Under the pieces are notes generated by a model, which was given only the letters and a program-made list of their open reading frames with translations, did not search any database and was not told where the DNA came from. From NCBI GenBank assembly GCA_020344375.1, contig CP070823.1:2306804-2352257 (forward strand): a stretch of DNA of 45,454 nt, read 5' to 3'. Positions 16,867 to 26,341 of the stretch are shown one piece after another. The stretch comes from Gemmatimonadota bacterium (GTDB lineage Bacteria > Gemmatimonadota > Gemmatimonadetes > Palauibacterales > KS3-K002). The position numbers and the translations under genes are program-made. Positions within the stretch are counted from its first letter, which is position 1; the number at the start of each line of letters is the position of its first letter.

Positions 16867-18197
16867 GACGCCGCCGCGACGCCTGGGACCTCCGTCGGGA
16901 CGTCGAGTTCTCCCTCGGTCTTCGCAACCCACACCGCGCAGACCGTGTCCCCGGTGACATTCACGGCGGTTCGTGTCATGTCCAGAATCCGCTCGACTCC
17001 GACAACCAGGGCGATCCCTTCCAGCGGGATTCCCAGCTGATTGAGCACGATCGTCAGCGTGACCATGCCGATCCCCGGAACACCGGCAGCGCCGATTGAA
17101 GCCAAGGTGGCTGTGAGGACGATCGTGATGAGATCGCTGAGCCCTAACGAGATGCCGAACACTTGGGCGATGAACACGGTGCTGACTCCCTGGTAAATCG
17201 CCGTACCGTTCATATTCACGGTGGCGCCGAGAGGCAGCACAAACGACGCGACTTCGTTGGATACTCCCAGGTCTTCCTCTGTGACCTGTAGGTTGAGCGG
17301 CAGGGTCGCGTTGCTTGAGGATGTGGAAAAGGCGAACAGGACGACCTCGTAGTACCTCTTGAAGAAGAGCAACGGGGACATGCCCGACACTCGAAGGGAG
17401 ACCGGGTAGAGGGTGACCGCGAACACGGCCATCGTACCGATCGCGACCAACACGTACTTGAGCAGCGTGAGCAGGACCCCGTAACCAAACTGAGCGGAGA
17501 CGGCCGCAATCAGCGCGAAAACGCCGTACGGCGCGACTCTCATCACCAACTTCACGAGCACGATCATCGCGTCGTTCACACCGCTCAGAAAATCGAGAAC
17601 CGGTTTTCGACGCTCCCCAGACAGGATGGTCAGAGAGATGCCAAAAAGGATCGAGAAGAAGATGATTTGCAGGAAGTTCGTCTCGGCCATCGCCTGGAAC
17701 GGATTCCTCGGAATGATCCTGACCAGAAGGTCCTTGACCGTAGGTTTCTCCGCGATCCTCTCAAGCTGCTCCGCGGTGACGCCCGCGTACTCGGTCAGCA
17801 TTCTGGCTTTTACATCCTCATCCATGCCGATGCCTGGGTCCAGCGTCTCCGCCGCCACCAGGCCCAGCGTGACAGCCAGTGCTGTCGCAATGAGGTAGAA
17901 TCCGACTGTCTTCATCCCGATGCGGCCCAGCTTGCGCAGATCACCAAGACTTGCAGTCCCGATGATCAGAGAGGCCATCACCAGCGGGACCACGATCATC
18001 ACGAGCAGGTTGATGAACGCATCACCGATCGGCTTGATCTCTGTGGCTATGTCGCCAAGTACGGGACCGAGGACCGCTCCGAGAAGCAGGGCTAGTAAGA
18101 TCTGCGTGTGCAACTTCATCCGCCGAGCCTTCGCGAACATGAGCCTGAAGACGGAACGTCTATCTGGGTTCACTTGAGGGTCCTCTGCTTGTACCAT
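16863..18197 (-). CDS. Dicarboxylate/glutamate:cation symporter (DAACS family)
   Basis: A 444-residue secondary transporter. Hairpin HP1 carries the serine-rich STSSSNATLP (usually SSSAATLP). TM7 has NMNGTAIYQG, where most members have NMDGT. HP2 has GAAGVPGIG. TM8 reads ERILDMTRTAVNVTGD, including the substrate-carboxylate arginine and the sodium-site Asn/Asp. The large hydrophobic N-terminus LLALLLGAVLGPVLGDI is typical. It imports acidic amino acids or C4-dicarboxylates with Na+ or H+. The roughly 26-residue N-terminal extension before the first helix is unusual; MKLHTQ at residue 27 is an alternative start. Confidence 0.9.
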   Translation of the reverse strand: MVQAEDPQVNPDRRSVFRLMFAKARRMKLHTQILLALLLGAVLGPVLGDIATEIKPIGDAFINLLVMIVVPLVMASLIIGTASLGDLRKLGRIGMKTVGFYLIATALAVTLGLVAAETLDPGIGMDEDVKARMLTEYAGVTAEQLERIAEKPTVKDLLVRIIPRNPFQAMAETNFLQIIFFSILFGISLTILSGERRKPVLDFLSGVNDAMIVLVKLVMRVAPYGVFALIAAVSAQFGYGVLLTLLKYVLVAIGTMAVFAVTLYPVSLRVSGMSPLLFFKRYYEVVLFAFSTSSSNATLPLNLQVTEEDLGVSNEVASFVLPLGATVNMNGTAIYQGVSTVFIAQVFGISLGLSDLITIVLTATLASIGAAGVPGIGMVTLTIVLNQLGIPLEGIALVVGVERILDMTRTAVNVTGDTVCAVWVAKTEGELDVPTEVPGVAAAS

Positions 18198-18329
18198 ACC
18201 GTGTCTCCGGATTGAGCCGCCGCGCCAGATTCGCGCACCACCCCGCGGGACGCCGCCAAGATAGAACCGGGCTCAAGTCGGCGACAGGCCACCTGGCCCA
18301 GAGACCGATGGTCGGCTAGCTTTCAACGT

Positions 18330-19292
18330 ATGAAGGTGGCCGCGTCACTCGCCACGGCCTCACTCGCGCTCCTGCTGGCTTGCGGACGCGAGGCTGCAGA
18401 CGACACGCCTTCCCCCGAGGCGGAGGGCGCGCTGCCCAACTTCTCCGACACACCGACTCTAACGCCGACGGCGTACACCACCGCCCTGCAGTTTCTGCCT
18501 TTGGATCCAGGCGATAGCGGAGCGCTGATCGCAGAGTTTGCCAACCTAGCCAGCTCGCAGGGGCTGAATCAGCACTATCTGGGCTGGCAGCTTTCGAGGT
18601 CGGGATGGCGCAGCATCCTCAACGAGCAGTTCGAGGCGCCCCCAACCCGAGCACCTTGGCGCCTCTTCCCAGCCCCGTCGCTGCGGCTGACGGTCACAGC
18701 CGACGGCGATCCCGACGCCCTCATGCTGCGGGTCGGCTCGGCGGACTACACGCTCGACCTAGGGGATCACCTGGATGGCTGGGAGGATCGAGCTGGAACG
18801 CGGCACGACATCCGCGAGGCCATTTGGACTCAGCGCGGGCAGCGCGTCAGCGGTATCGCCGTTCAGCATCGCTTTGCCGTCCCCGAACCCAGCCAGCCCA
18901 CCCGCTTCGGCCCCTACGAGCGGGCGGTTCTGCGCTCCGTCGATGGCGCGATGCTCGTCCTCTTCAATACGGGCAGCCCTGACACCTACGGTGATCCGTT
19001 CGCCTGGATGTACGCCGACGGCCTGACTCGGCGCTGGTCCGCTCTCGAGACCCGCACCCTCGAGGTCGCGAACTCTGCCCAGCTCCGCCGCAACGTTCCC
19101 ATCCGCACATGGTTTCGCATTCCAGAGCCCGACATCCAGGGCGAGCTCACTGCGGTGGAGAGGCTGTTCGACGAGCTGTCTGCCGCCGAAGGACCGAAGC
19201 CCTACAACGCGCTCTATCGGGTCAGGGGTTGGATCGAGTTTGCGGGCGAGCGACGTAACGTCGACGGGCTGCTTGAGCGTGGGGAACTCTGA
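18330..19292 (+). CDS. Hypothetical lipoprotein
   Basis: The 320-residue protein starts with a lipoprotein signal (MKVAASLATASLALLLAC, lipobox LLAC with Cys18). A Pro/Thr-rich linker and a beta-rich body follow (SLRLTVTADGDPDALMLRVG, GQRVSGIAVQHRFAV, AMLVLFNTGSPDTYGDPFAW). No known domain is recognised. The gene is divergent from the symporter gene and converges on the ABC permease gene, with only four bases between the two stops. Confidence 0.72.
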   Translation: MKVAASLATASLALLLACGREAADDTPSPEAEGALPNFSDTPTLTPTAYTTALQFLPLDPGDSGALIAEFANLASSQGLNQHYLGWQLSRSGWRSILNEQFEAPPTRAPWRLFPAPSLRLTVTADGDPDALMLRVGSADYTLDLGDHLDGWEDRAGTRHDIREAIWTQRGQRVSGIAVQHRFAVPEPSQPTRFGPYERAVLRSVDGAMLVLFNTGSPDTYGDPFAWMYADGLTRRWSALETRTLEVANSAQLRRNVPIRTWFRIPEPDIQGELTAVERLFDELSAAEGPKPYNALYRVRGWIEFAGERRNVDGLLERGEL

Positions 19293-19296
19293 ACGC

Positions 19297-20991
19297 CTAG
19301 GCCTCGAAGCTTTCGATCCGCCGTAGCGCCACCTTCAGCGGGATCACTGTCGCCGCTACGCAGACAAGCAGCGCTGCCAGGGCACCGGCCGCCGTGACCA
19401 TCATGGTCTCCGGCGTGAAGCCCGTGCCGGCGAGCCGACTGCGAAAGATCGTCAGGACGGGCCAGGACTCGAGAAATAGCACCACCCCCAGCAGTGCGAT
19501 CGCCGACATCATGTACAGCAGACCGCCAATGCTGGTCGGGATCTGCGCCATGTTCTCCGTCTCAAACAGAGGGAACAGTGCACCGAACGCCAGCGCCAGG
19601 GCGGCCAGCGCGAAGGTTATCGCGGCGATCGTGACGACGGACAACGCCATCATCGCGGGCCCGACCTTCAAAAGCAGGTTGGTGCCAACCGTAAGGATCA
19701 CGGCCATCACCAGCAGCGGTGCCGTGCCCACCCAGTACTTGCTCCAGAGCAGATCACGAGCTCGCAGAGGGCTCGAACGCAACAGCCACAGCGTCGGGCC
19801 TTCAAGGCTGATGCCCGGCAACACGAAACGCGCCGCGATCGCAGACAAGACGAAGCCCGCCAGCCCGACGTTCAGGAAGGAGACGATATGAGCGAAGAAG
19901 AAGCTTACTCCCTCCGAGTAGAGGGGCAGCGCCTGAATGTTGTAGATGTAGACCACGATCAACACGGCCAACAGGATAAGCTGCGACCACTGCGTCGTGT
20001 CGCGGAAGAACACACGGATGTCCTTTAGCATGAGCTCCGAGCGGCTGCTCCCCAAACGCCTGGAGAGAGCCCGGAACGACCCACCGAACCGATGGCCAGC
20101 CGTGTGCCGCTCAGCGCCTTCCTGAGAGCGCGTGAATGCAGACGCATAGAACCGCTGGTGGACCGTGGCGCCCAGGACGACCACAGCCAGCGCTGTGCTC
20201 CACAGCAGCACCAGCGTAAACGGATCGAAGTCGCGCTGTAACGCGCCCATAATCGCATCCGCCGCCCACTCGCTCGGCAGCCAGGGCGACGTCGGCCCGC
20301 GCAGCAGCGCCATGAACTCGCCCAGACTTCGGAACCCCTCGGGCTTCGCCAGGCTCTCGGGACGCAGCAGCCTGATCATCAGCACGACACCGCCCGCAGT
20401 CGCCACGGTGATCACGCCGAAGATGTCTCTCGCCCGCCGTGCCGGAAAGATCCTGACGAGCAGCAAGGTGATCGCCGAGCCAATCGTGGCGCAGATGATG
20501 AAGAACGGGATGAGCGACCCCAGGGACACTAACACGAGCGCCAAGCCGCCGTGATAGACCCTCTCATATGCCACCAGCATCGGCACACAGATCAGGGCGA
20601 CCATCCAGCTCGAGTGGAGGACGGTCTCCGTCAGCTTCGTCAGGTAGACCTGCTCCCATTCGACGGGCGTAGGGATCAGGAGCTCGAGGTCACGTGAGAG
20701 AAAGAAGGTCGAGAGAGCCGTGATGACGTTCGACAGCAACAGGATGCCTAGGAAGGTCAGCAGGAATAGCCCGAGCAGCTTCGCGGCCAGCAGATCTCCA
20801 ATATCCTCGACGCCACGGAAGTACCTGAGGATTCGGTAGATGATGCCGTAGGCGGCCAACCAGAAGACGGCGCCCAGCACCAGCACAGCGAAGGTCTTGC
20901 CGCTGCTCTTCCCCTCGCCCTTCAGCCGCCGGAAAGCCGCGAGCCGTTTCGGGCCCAGGATGTGCCAGAAGCCTCCCGAAGACGGGGTCAC
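19297..20991 (-). CDS. ABC transporter permease
   Basis: The 564-residue protein has about a dozen hydrophobic segments, for example AVLVLGAVFWLAAYGIIY, LLGLFLLTFLGILLLSNVI and VVTIAAITFALAALALAFGALF. Its start ATG (20991) overlaps the stop of the ATPase gene in ATGA, so it is the membrane half of that transporter. The style fits ABC-2/putative exporter permeases (two similar six-helix halves), suggesting an exporter of unknown substrate. A charged cytoplasmic loop in the middle (RFGGSFRALSRRLGSSRSELMLKDIRVFFRD) resembles the coupling region of such permeases. The transglutaminase and TPR genes upstream in the same operon are part of the context. Confidence 0.82.
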   Translation of the reverse strand: MTPSSGGFWHILGPKRLAAFRRLKGEGKSSGKTFAVLVLGAVFWLAAYGIIYRILRYFRGVEDIGDLLAAKLLGLFLLTFLGILLLSNVITALSTFFLSRDLELLIPTPVEWEQVYLTKLTETVLHSSWMVALICVPMLVAYERVYHGGLALVLVSLGSLIPFFIICATIGSAITLLLVRIFPARRARDIFGVITVATAGGVVLMIRLLRPESLAKPEGFRSLGEFMALLRGPTSPWLPSEWAADAIMGALQRDFDPFTLVLLWSTALAVVVLGATVHQRFYASAFTRSQEGAERHTAGHRFGGSFRALSRRLGSSRSELMLKDIRVFFRDTTQWSQLILLAVLIVVYIYNIQALPLYSEGVSFFFAHIVSFLNVGLAGFVLSAIAARFVLPGISLEGPTLWLLRSSPLRARDLLWSKYWVGTAPLLVMAVILTVGTNLLLKVGPAMMALSVVTIAAITFALAALALAFGALFPLFETENMAQIPTSIGGLLYMMSAIALLGVVLFLESWPVLTIFRSRLAGTGFTPETMMVTAAGALAALLVCVAATVIPLKVALRRIESFEA

Positions 20992-21746
20992 GTCTCCAGC
21001 ACCTCCAGCAACTCGCGCACCGCATGCCCTCCCGTCAACTTCAGGAAGATCTCCTCAAGCCTGGCTTCGCCACTCTGCGCCTCACGCCGCAGATCATCCA
21101 TGGTACCCTCAGCCCGGATCTCGCCGTCCTGGATGATCGCGATACGGTCGCACAGCGCCTCTGCTACCTCCAACGTGTGCGTGCACATCAGGATCGTGCC
21201 GCCCCGTTGCACGAAGCCGCGAAAGATGTCCTTCAGAAGCCGGGCGGCTTTCGGGTCGAGCCCCACCAGCGGCTCATCGACGACGATCACCTCCGGTCGG
21301 TGAATCAAGGCGGACGAGATGATCAGCTTCTGCCTCATGCCGTGGCTGTACGACTCGAGAAGCTCGTCGCGCCACGCCGTGAGCTCCCACACGCTCAGCA
21401 GCTCGTCGATACGTCGATCTACGTCCGCTCCGTTCTGGCCGTACAGGCCCGCCACGAATTGCAGGAACTCACCGCCGGTGAGCTTCTCGTACATGAACGG
21501 GCGATCCGGTATGTACCCTAGGCGGCTCTTCGCACGCTCCGGCTCCTTCTGCACGTCGTAGCCCCCGACGATCACCGTGCCCTCAGACGGCTGAAGGATA
21601 CCGGCAATGACTCTCAGCGCAGTCGTCTTACCGGCACCATTCGGCCCCAGCAGACCATAGAGCTCGCCCCGTGGCACCGTGAGGTGCACGTTCTTCAGCG
21701 CCGCAAAGTCGCCGTATCTCTTCGTCAAGTTTCTGAGCTCAATCAC
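20988..21746 (-). CDS. ABC transporter ATP-binding protein
   Basis: A 252-residue ATPase. Walker A is GPNGAGKTT (residues 34-42), the Q-loop is in YIPDRPFMYEKLT, the signature is SYSHGMRQK, Walker B is VIVVDEPLVGLD and the switch His is in THTLEVAEAL. The C-terminal EEIFLKLTGG motif is typical of CcmA/NatA-like exporters. It energises the permease encoded directly downstream (ATGA overlap) and its own start overlaps the transglutaminase stop. Confidence 0.93.
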   Translation of the reverse strand: MIELRNLTKRYGDFAALKNVHLTVPRGELYGLLGPNGAGKTTALRVIAGILQPSEGTVIVGGYDVQKEPERAKSRLGYIPDRPFMYEKLTGGEFLQFVAGLYGQNGADVDRRIDELLSVWELTAWRDELLESYSHGMRQKLIISSALIHRPEVIVVDEPLVGLDPKAARLLKDIFRGFVQRGGTILMCTHTLEVAEALCDRIAIIQDGEIRAEGTMDDLRREAQSGEARLEEIFLKLTGGHAVRELLEVLET

Positions 21747-23299
21747 CTTTCCTCCACCAGAACAACGTCGAGCTGGAGCCGCCCAATCAGGCGCACCAGC
21801 TCAACTTGTCGGGCCAATCCGCCGATCACGAATCGCAGGTGCGAAGCGTCGGCAGGAAACTGGCCGAGCGTCGGGTCGACCGGAACCCACCGGTCAAGCC
21901 AGACTTCCGGCCACGCATGGTAATAGAACCGGTCCCTCACGTAAACGAGGCCCGCCGCCGTGCGCGTTGGCAAGCCCACGGCTCGCGCCAGCGCCACATA
22001 CAGGACGGTGTGCTCGTTGCAATCGCCACGCCGAGCCTCAAGCACCTGTCGAGCGCTGGGGACACTCAGCGTGATCTCCTTCTCCAGCTCTTCGTACACC
22101 CACCGCACCAGCTGTTCCGCCGCCGCCCTCGGATCGTCGACCGCGCCTACCACCTCGCGCGCCGTCCTGATGATCTCTGGATCGTCGACCTGAATCAGCG
22201 GCGTCGACTCGAGCCCCTCAGCCCAGTCAACTGGATCCGCCGGCAGGCGATAGCTCGGGTTCGCTAACGAGGACCCACTTTCCACGAACAAGGTATCCCC
22301 GCTCAGCCGCTGCCGCTCGCCATGCAGGTCGAAACCTTCCAGCTCGACGTTTCTCAGGCGCACCGCGAGCCTCGCTATGCGCTCGCCTCTCGGCAGCGGC
22401 ACACCGACCGACACTGCCGTACTCTCGATGATGTCCGGGGTGTCCAAGGCCGGCGCACTGCCCGTCAGCTCGAGCGCCCGGTAGTCGTTCCAGGCGATCT
22501 CGAATGCCGTCCGCTCGATCGTGTAGCCCAGCGGGCTCGTGGCCCGGACGACCAGCCCATCCGGATCGAGCCATGACTCCAGCTGCACGCCTGCGAAACC
22601 CTGCCGCACATGCCAGGTCTCCACCGTATCGTGGCGCAACACGGCCCAACCGCCTGTGGCCTCGTCGTACTCGACGCTGTCCGGATAGACGAGCGTTTCT
22701 CGACCGAGCACCTCGATCGTCACCTGCCGCCGTTCCATCACGCTCGGGTCGAAGACTTCGAAGGCATAGACCGCGCCCCGCTGAGGCTCACCAGCGAGCG
22801 CGAAGTGCATCGGCATGACTTGCGGCAGCAATATCGGACCTTCGGTCGGCATCGCCAGGCTCTGCTCGGAGTCACCGGTGACGATGTCGAGGTCGAGCAA
22901 CGAGTCGCCGTTCATCCTCCCCACGACCCGGAATGTCCCGAAGTCCGACCTGAGCCAGAACTGGAAGTCCAGCAGCTCGAGGCTGCGCCCAAGCCGCACC
23001 TGCGTGCGTGCCAAGGCCGGTAGCTCGCTGCCCAGCGCCGCAATCCTCAGCCGCATATCGTCTTCCAGCACGAACCCTCCGGGAACAGTGTCGATCCGCG
23101 AGGCCGCGTAGCCGATGGGACTGCCCCCCAATTTGATCGAGTAGAACGAAGCAGTGGGAACAAGGTTGACGGACGCCTCTGCCAAGCGCACGGCCATCGG
23201 GCGGTAGTACTCGCGGCGCACGTGCCACGCCAGCACCACGACCCAGGCCACGAGGATCGCGCCGCCCAGTACCCGCCGGCGCCGCCGCACGCTCACCAT
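21743..23299 (-). CDS. Membrane-anchored transglutaminase-like protein
   Basis: The 518-residue protein has a basic N-terminus (MVSVRRRRR) and one membrane segment (VLGGAILVAWVVVLAWHV), putting the rest in the periplasm. The first 330 residues are beta-rich and unassigned (SFYSIKLGGSPIGYAASRIDT). The C-terminal transglutaminase core has the catalytic triad: Cys in RRGDCNEHTVLY, His in YYHAWPEVW and Asp in VPVDPTLGQF. Bacterial members act as proteases or peptide cross-linkers, but the substrate is unknown. It overlaps the TPR gene by seven bases and the ATPase gene by four, so it should be made in fixed ratio with an ABC exporter. Confidence 0.87.
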   Translation of the reverse strand: MVSVRRRRRVLGGAILVAWVVVLAWHVRREYYRPMAVRLAEASVNLVPTASFYSIKLGGSPIGYAASRIDTVPGGFVLEDDMRLRIAALGSELPALARTQVRLGRSLELLDFQFWLRSDFGTFRVVGRMNGDSLLDLDIVTGDSEQSLAMPTEGPILLPQVMPMHFALAGEPQRGAVYAFEVFDPSVMERRQVTIEVLGRETLVYPDSVEYDEATGGWAVLRHDTVETWHVRQGFAGVQLESWLDPDGLVVRATSPLGYTIERTAFEIAWNDYRALELTGSAPALDTPDIIESTAVSVGVPLPRGERIARLAVRLRNVELEGFDLHGERQRLSGDTLFVESGSSLANPSYRLPADPVDWAEGLESTPLIQVDDPEIIRTAREVVGAVDDPRAAAEQLVRWVYEELEKEITLSVPSARQVLEARRGDCNEHTVLYVALARAVGLPTRTAAGLVYVRDRFYYHAWPEVWLDRWVPVDPTLGQFPADASHLRFVIGGLARQVELVRLIGRLQLDVVLVEER

Positions 23300-23958
23300 C
23301 CGCCCAGCTCCTCCGCTTTCCGATACATCGCCTCCGCCAGGGTCGGCTGCTTCTTGCGATCGTGCACGATACCCATCGTGTAGAAGGCGCGGGCACTCGC
23401 TCGAAGCTTGACCGAGCGCTCAAGCGCCGCCAGGGCCGCATCGAGATCGTCCATGCGGTTTAGCGCCTCACCCAGATACAGGTAGGCGCTGGCTCGTGAC
23501 GCGTCGAGTTCGGTGGCTCGCTTCAACTCTTCCGCTGCCTCGGGATAGAGACCTTTCTTGAAATAGAGCAACCCGAGGTTTTCCCTGGCGTCCGCGTTCT
23601 TGGGGTCAGAGTGCAGCGCTCGCATCAGCTTTGCCTCGGCCTCCTGATACCTGCCCAGCGAAGCCAGCACGGCCGCAATATTGCACTGCAGCCGCACGTC
23701 ATCAGGATCGAGCTTCTCAGCCGCTTGGTACTCCGCCAGCGCCTCCGCGAAGTTGCCCAGGCGGTCGTACAGGACTCCGAGATTGTTGCGGGCCCGCAGA
23801 TGACCAGGCTCGATGGCGAGCAATTCGCGATAGACCTTCACCGCTTCGCTCAGGACGCCATCATCGCTCAGTTTCTTCGCGCGCCGGTAAAGCTCTTCGC
23901 AGAGACGACCAGTCTCCGCCGATCCCGCTGCCTCAACCTCGCCCGCCTCTATCATCAT
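23293..23958 (-). CDS. TPR repeat protein
   Basis: A 221-residue all-helical protein made of about five tetratricopeptide repeats (e.g. RARNNLGVLYDRLGNFAEAL, ARENLGLLYFKKGLYPEAA, AYLYLGEALNRMDDLDAAL), a protein-protein interaction scaffold. No signal peptide is seen, so it is likely cytoplasmic. The ATG at 23958 overlaps the cutA stop in ATGA. Confidence 0.85.
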   Translation of the reverse strand: MMIEAGEVEAAGSAETGRLCEELYRRAKKLSDDGVLSEAVKVYRELLAIEPGHLRARNNLGVLYDRLGNFAEALAEYQAAEKLDPDDVRLQCNIAAVLASLGRYQEAEAKLMRALHSDPKNADARENLGLLYFKKGLYPEAAEELKRATELDASRASAYLYLGEALNRMDDLDAALAALERSVKLRASARAFYTMGIVHDRKKQPTLAEAMYRKAEELGGW

Positions 23959-24287
23959 CCACGCTCCGTCTCAGCGCGCACCCAATCGAGATAGGCAGTC
24001 AGCCCGCCGACGACCTCGGTCGCGACAACCTCCGGAACCTCATAGGGGTGCAGCCCGCGAATCCGCTCGGCGATTGCACCGACGTCCTCCCTCCGGGCTT
24101 TGAGCAGCATGAGCACCTCTTCCGACTCCTGGACCTCTTCTTCCCACCAATACAGCGACCGGACCCCAGGCACGATATTGACACAGGCCACCAATCGCTC
24201 CTCCAAGAGCCTGCGGGCCAGCGTGGCGGCAACCTCGCCATCAGGCGCTGTTACAAGGACCAAGACGACGTTGTTCCAATCAGACAT
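23955..24287 (-). CDS. cutA: Divalent-cation tolerance protein CutA
   Basis: The 110-residue protein has the CutA1 trimer signatures: VLVLVTAPDGEVAATLARRLLEE, LVACVNIVPGVRSLYWWEEEVQESEEVLMLLKARR and LHPYEVPEVVATEV. These proteins bind divalent metals, and a ferredoxin-like trimer is the conserved fold. I chose the ATG at 24287 because the family begins close to it; an earlier in-frame ATG (24338) would add a Pro-rich stretch. It is the first gene of the five-gene overlapping operon. Confidence 0.9.
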   Translation of the reverse strand: MSDWNNVVLVLVTAPDGEVAATLARRLLEERLVACVNIVPGVRSLYWWEEEVQESEEVLMLLKARREDVGAIAERIRGLHPYEVPEVVATEVVGGLTAYLDWVRAETERG

Positions 24288-24352
24288 GGCCGGACTGTTG
24301 CGGTTTCTCAGCGGCGGTGGGACGGGGGGATGGACCAAACGCCTGGACGCCT

Positions 24353-24381
24353 AATTTATCCTGGCGCTTATGTGCTGTCCA
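24353..24381 (-). promoter_or_regulatory. Candidate sigma-70 promoter of the cutA-ABC operon
   Basis: On the minus strand, TGGACA (24381-24376), a 17-base spacer and TAAATT (24358-24353). Transcription would start near 24346, about 60 bases before the chosen cutA start. Nothing else is seen in the 183 bases between cutA and the acyl-CoA synthetase gene. Confidence 0.45.
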
Positions 24382-24470
24382 CTACCGGCGTCGGCGCGCC
24401 GCCACCACCGAAGCGGCTCCAGGGCAGTCCCGGCGCCGACCAAGGACCGTGTCACTTCTTCAGCAACCTG

Positions 24471-26270
24471 CTAGTCCTCCGCGTAGAGCGAGTCGATGAT
24501 CTCCTTGTACTTCGTCTCGATGACTCGTCTCTTGACCTTCAGTGTCGGCGTTATCTCGCCGCTGCCGATCGTGAACTCGTGGGGCAGCAGAGCTATCTTC
24601 TTCGGTTGTTCGAATCGCGCAAACCCGGAGAGCGAGTTCAGGATTTCGCGCTCCATGAACCCCTTCACCCGCTCATCGCCGACTAGCGCCTCGCGGCTGG
24701 CGAACTCGATCTGCTGCGCTCTCGCCCAGCTCTCCACGGCCGCGAAGTCCGGGACGATCAGGAGAACCGGGAACTTGCGGCGATCGCCGATCATGACCAC
24801 CTGGCTCACATACGGGTTGCACTGAACTCGATTCTCGATCGGCTGCGGCGCTATGTTCTTGCCGCCTGGCGTCACGATAAGGTCTTTCTTCCGGTCCGTG
24901 ATCGAGAGGTAACCCTGCTCGTCGAGTTCCCCTATGTCACCGGTATGGAACCAGTCCTCGGCGTCGATCGCCGCCGCGGTGGCCTCGGGATTCTCGTAGT
25001 AGCCCTTCATCACGTGCGGGCCGCGAGTCAGGATCTCACCATCCTCGGCGATCGCCACCTCGACCCCGGGGATCGGCTCGCCGACCGTCCCTAACTTGAT
25101 CCTACCCGGTCGGTTCAACGTGATGACCGGCGAAGTCTCGGTCAGCCCGTAACCCTCAATGATGGTCAGGCCGGCGGAGAGATAGAAGCGCGCAAGATCC
25201 GCACTCAGCGGCGCGGCGCCTGAGAAGAAGAACCTGATGCGGCCACCCATCTCGCTGCGCAGCTTGGAGAACACCAGCCGATCAGCGACCGCGTACTGCG
25301 CGGCCAGCCATGGACCGACCTTCTTTCCCGCCATCCTGCGGTCCAGCCGCTTGCCCCCTACCCGGATGGCCCAGCGCAGCACCCCATGTTTGGCTGCACC
25401 ACCTGCGCGAGCTGTCTCCTCGACCCCGGCGTAGATCTTCTCGTACCCGCGCGGCACCATCGGCATCACGGTTGGCCTGACCTCCACCATGTTCTGGACA
25501 ACCGCCTGAAACGACTCGGCGTAGCAGATCGTCGCCCCAACGCTGAACAGCGTGTACTGCCCCGCCATGCGCTCGAAAACGTGAGAGAGCGGCAGCACGG
25601 AGAGGGAGACATCCTCCGGTCCGAGATCGAGTAACTGCAAACACGCGCGGACGTTTGAGTTCAAGTTGTTGTGAGTCAGCATCACGCCTTTCGGCCGGCC
25701 CGTTGTCCCCGAGGTGTAGAGGATCGTGAGAATATCGTCGGGATCGCTGGCCAGCGCGCGCGCCCGGTACTTCGCGTCCGGATGGCCGGGCTCGTTCGCA
25801 GCTCCCAGCTCCAGCAGCTGTTTCAGCGAGAGCACGTCAGGCTCACCCTCCAGCGCCTCGTCGTAGACGATGATGCGCTCAAGTGCAGCCACTCCTGCTC
25901 TGGCCTCCCGGACTTTCTGCAGCTGTTGCTCCGTGGAGACGAAGACCGCCCTGGCCTCGCTGTCGCGAAGCATGTAGGTGATCTGATCGGCAGGGAGCAC
26001 CGGATAGAGCGGTACGCTGACCGTGCCGCTCATCACGCATGCGAAGTCGGATAGCAGCCACTCCGGCCGGTTCTCGGACAGGATCGCCACCCGCTCGCCC
26101 GCAGCGATGCCCAGCGCCTGCAAACCCAACGCTGCCCGCTTGACGTCTTCGTAGAGCTTGCGGTGAGAGATGTTGTGCCAGGCACCCGCCTTCTTGTACT
26201 TGAGGGCGTCGGGCTTCCCGTATCTGTCGATAGCCCCGAGGAAGAGCTGCGCGATGTTACCTGTGGGCAT
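24471..26270 (-). CDS. Long-chain acyl-CoA synthetase (AMP-forming)
   Basis: This enzyme activates fatty acids with ATP and CoA. The P-loop-like A3 motif is ILYTSGTTGRPKGVMLTHNNL. GYGLTETSPVITLNRPG and the hinge/A8 region TGDIGELDEQGYLSITDRKKDLIVTPGGKNIAP are complete, and Lys near the C-terminus is in GEITPTLKVKRR. The large insertions and length (about 600 residues) are typical of the long-chain (FadD15/ACSL) group. The ATG at 26270 begins the conserved GNIAQLFLG segment; a TTG at 26327 gives 19 more residues. Neither has a Shine-Dalgarno, so the start is uncertain. It follows the TPR gene closely. Confidence 0.88.
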   Translation of the reverse strand: MPTGNIAQLFLGAIDRYGKPDALKYKKAGAWHNISHRKLYEDVKRAALGLQALGIAAGERVAILSENRPEWLLSDFACVMSGTVSVPLYPVLPADQITYMLRDSEARAVFVSTEQQLQKVREARAGVAALERIIVYDEALEGEPDVLSLKQLLELGAANEPGHPDAKYRARALASDPDDILTILYTSGTTGRPKGVMLTHNNLNSNVRACLQLLDLGPEDVSLSVLPLSHVFERMAGQYTLFSVGATICYAESFQAVVQNMVEVRPTVMPMVPRGYEKIYAGVEETARAGGAAKHGVLRWAIRVGGKRLDRRMAGKKVGPWLAAQYAVADRLVFSKLRSEMGGRIRFFFSGAAPLSADLARFYLSAGLTIIEGYGLTETSPVITLNRPGRIKLGTVGEPIPGVEVAIAEDGEILTRGPHVMKGYYENPEATAAAIDAEDWFHTGDIGELDEQGYLSITDRKKDLIVTPGGKNIAPQPIENRVQCNPYVSQVVMIGDRRKFPVLLIVPDFAAVESWARAQQIEFASREALVGDERVKGFMEREILNSLSGFARFEQPKKIALLPHEFTIGSGEITPTLKVKRRVIETKYKEIIDSLYAED

Positions 26271-26341
26271 GTCGATGGCGGGGGCGCCGACGGTGCGCAG
26301 TGTCGGGTTGGTCCTCTGAGGTGTCAAGGCTACCGTCCAGC

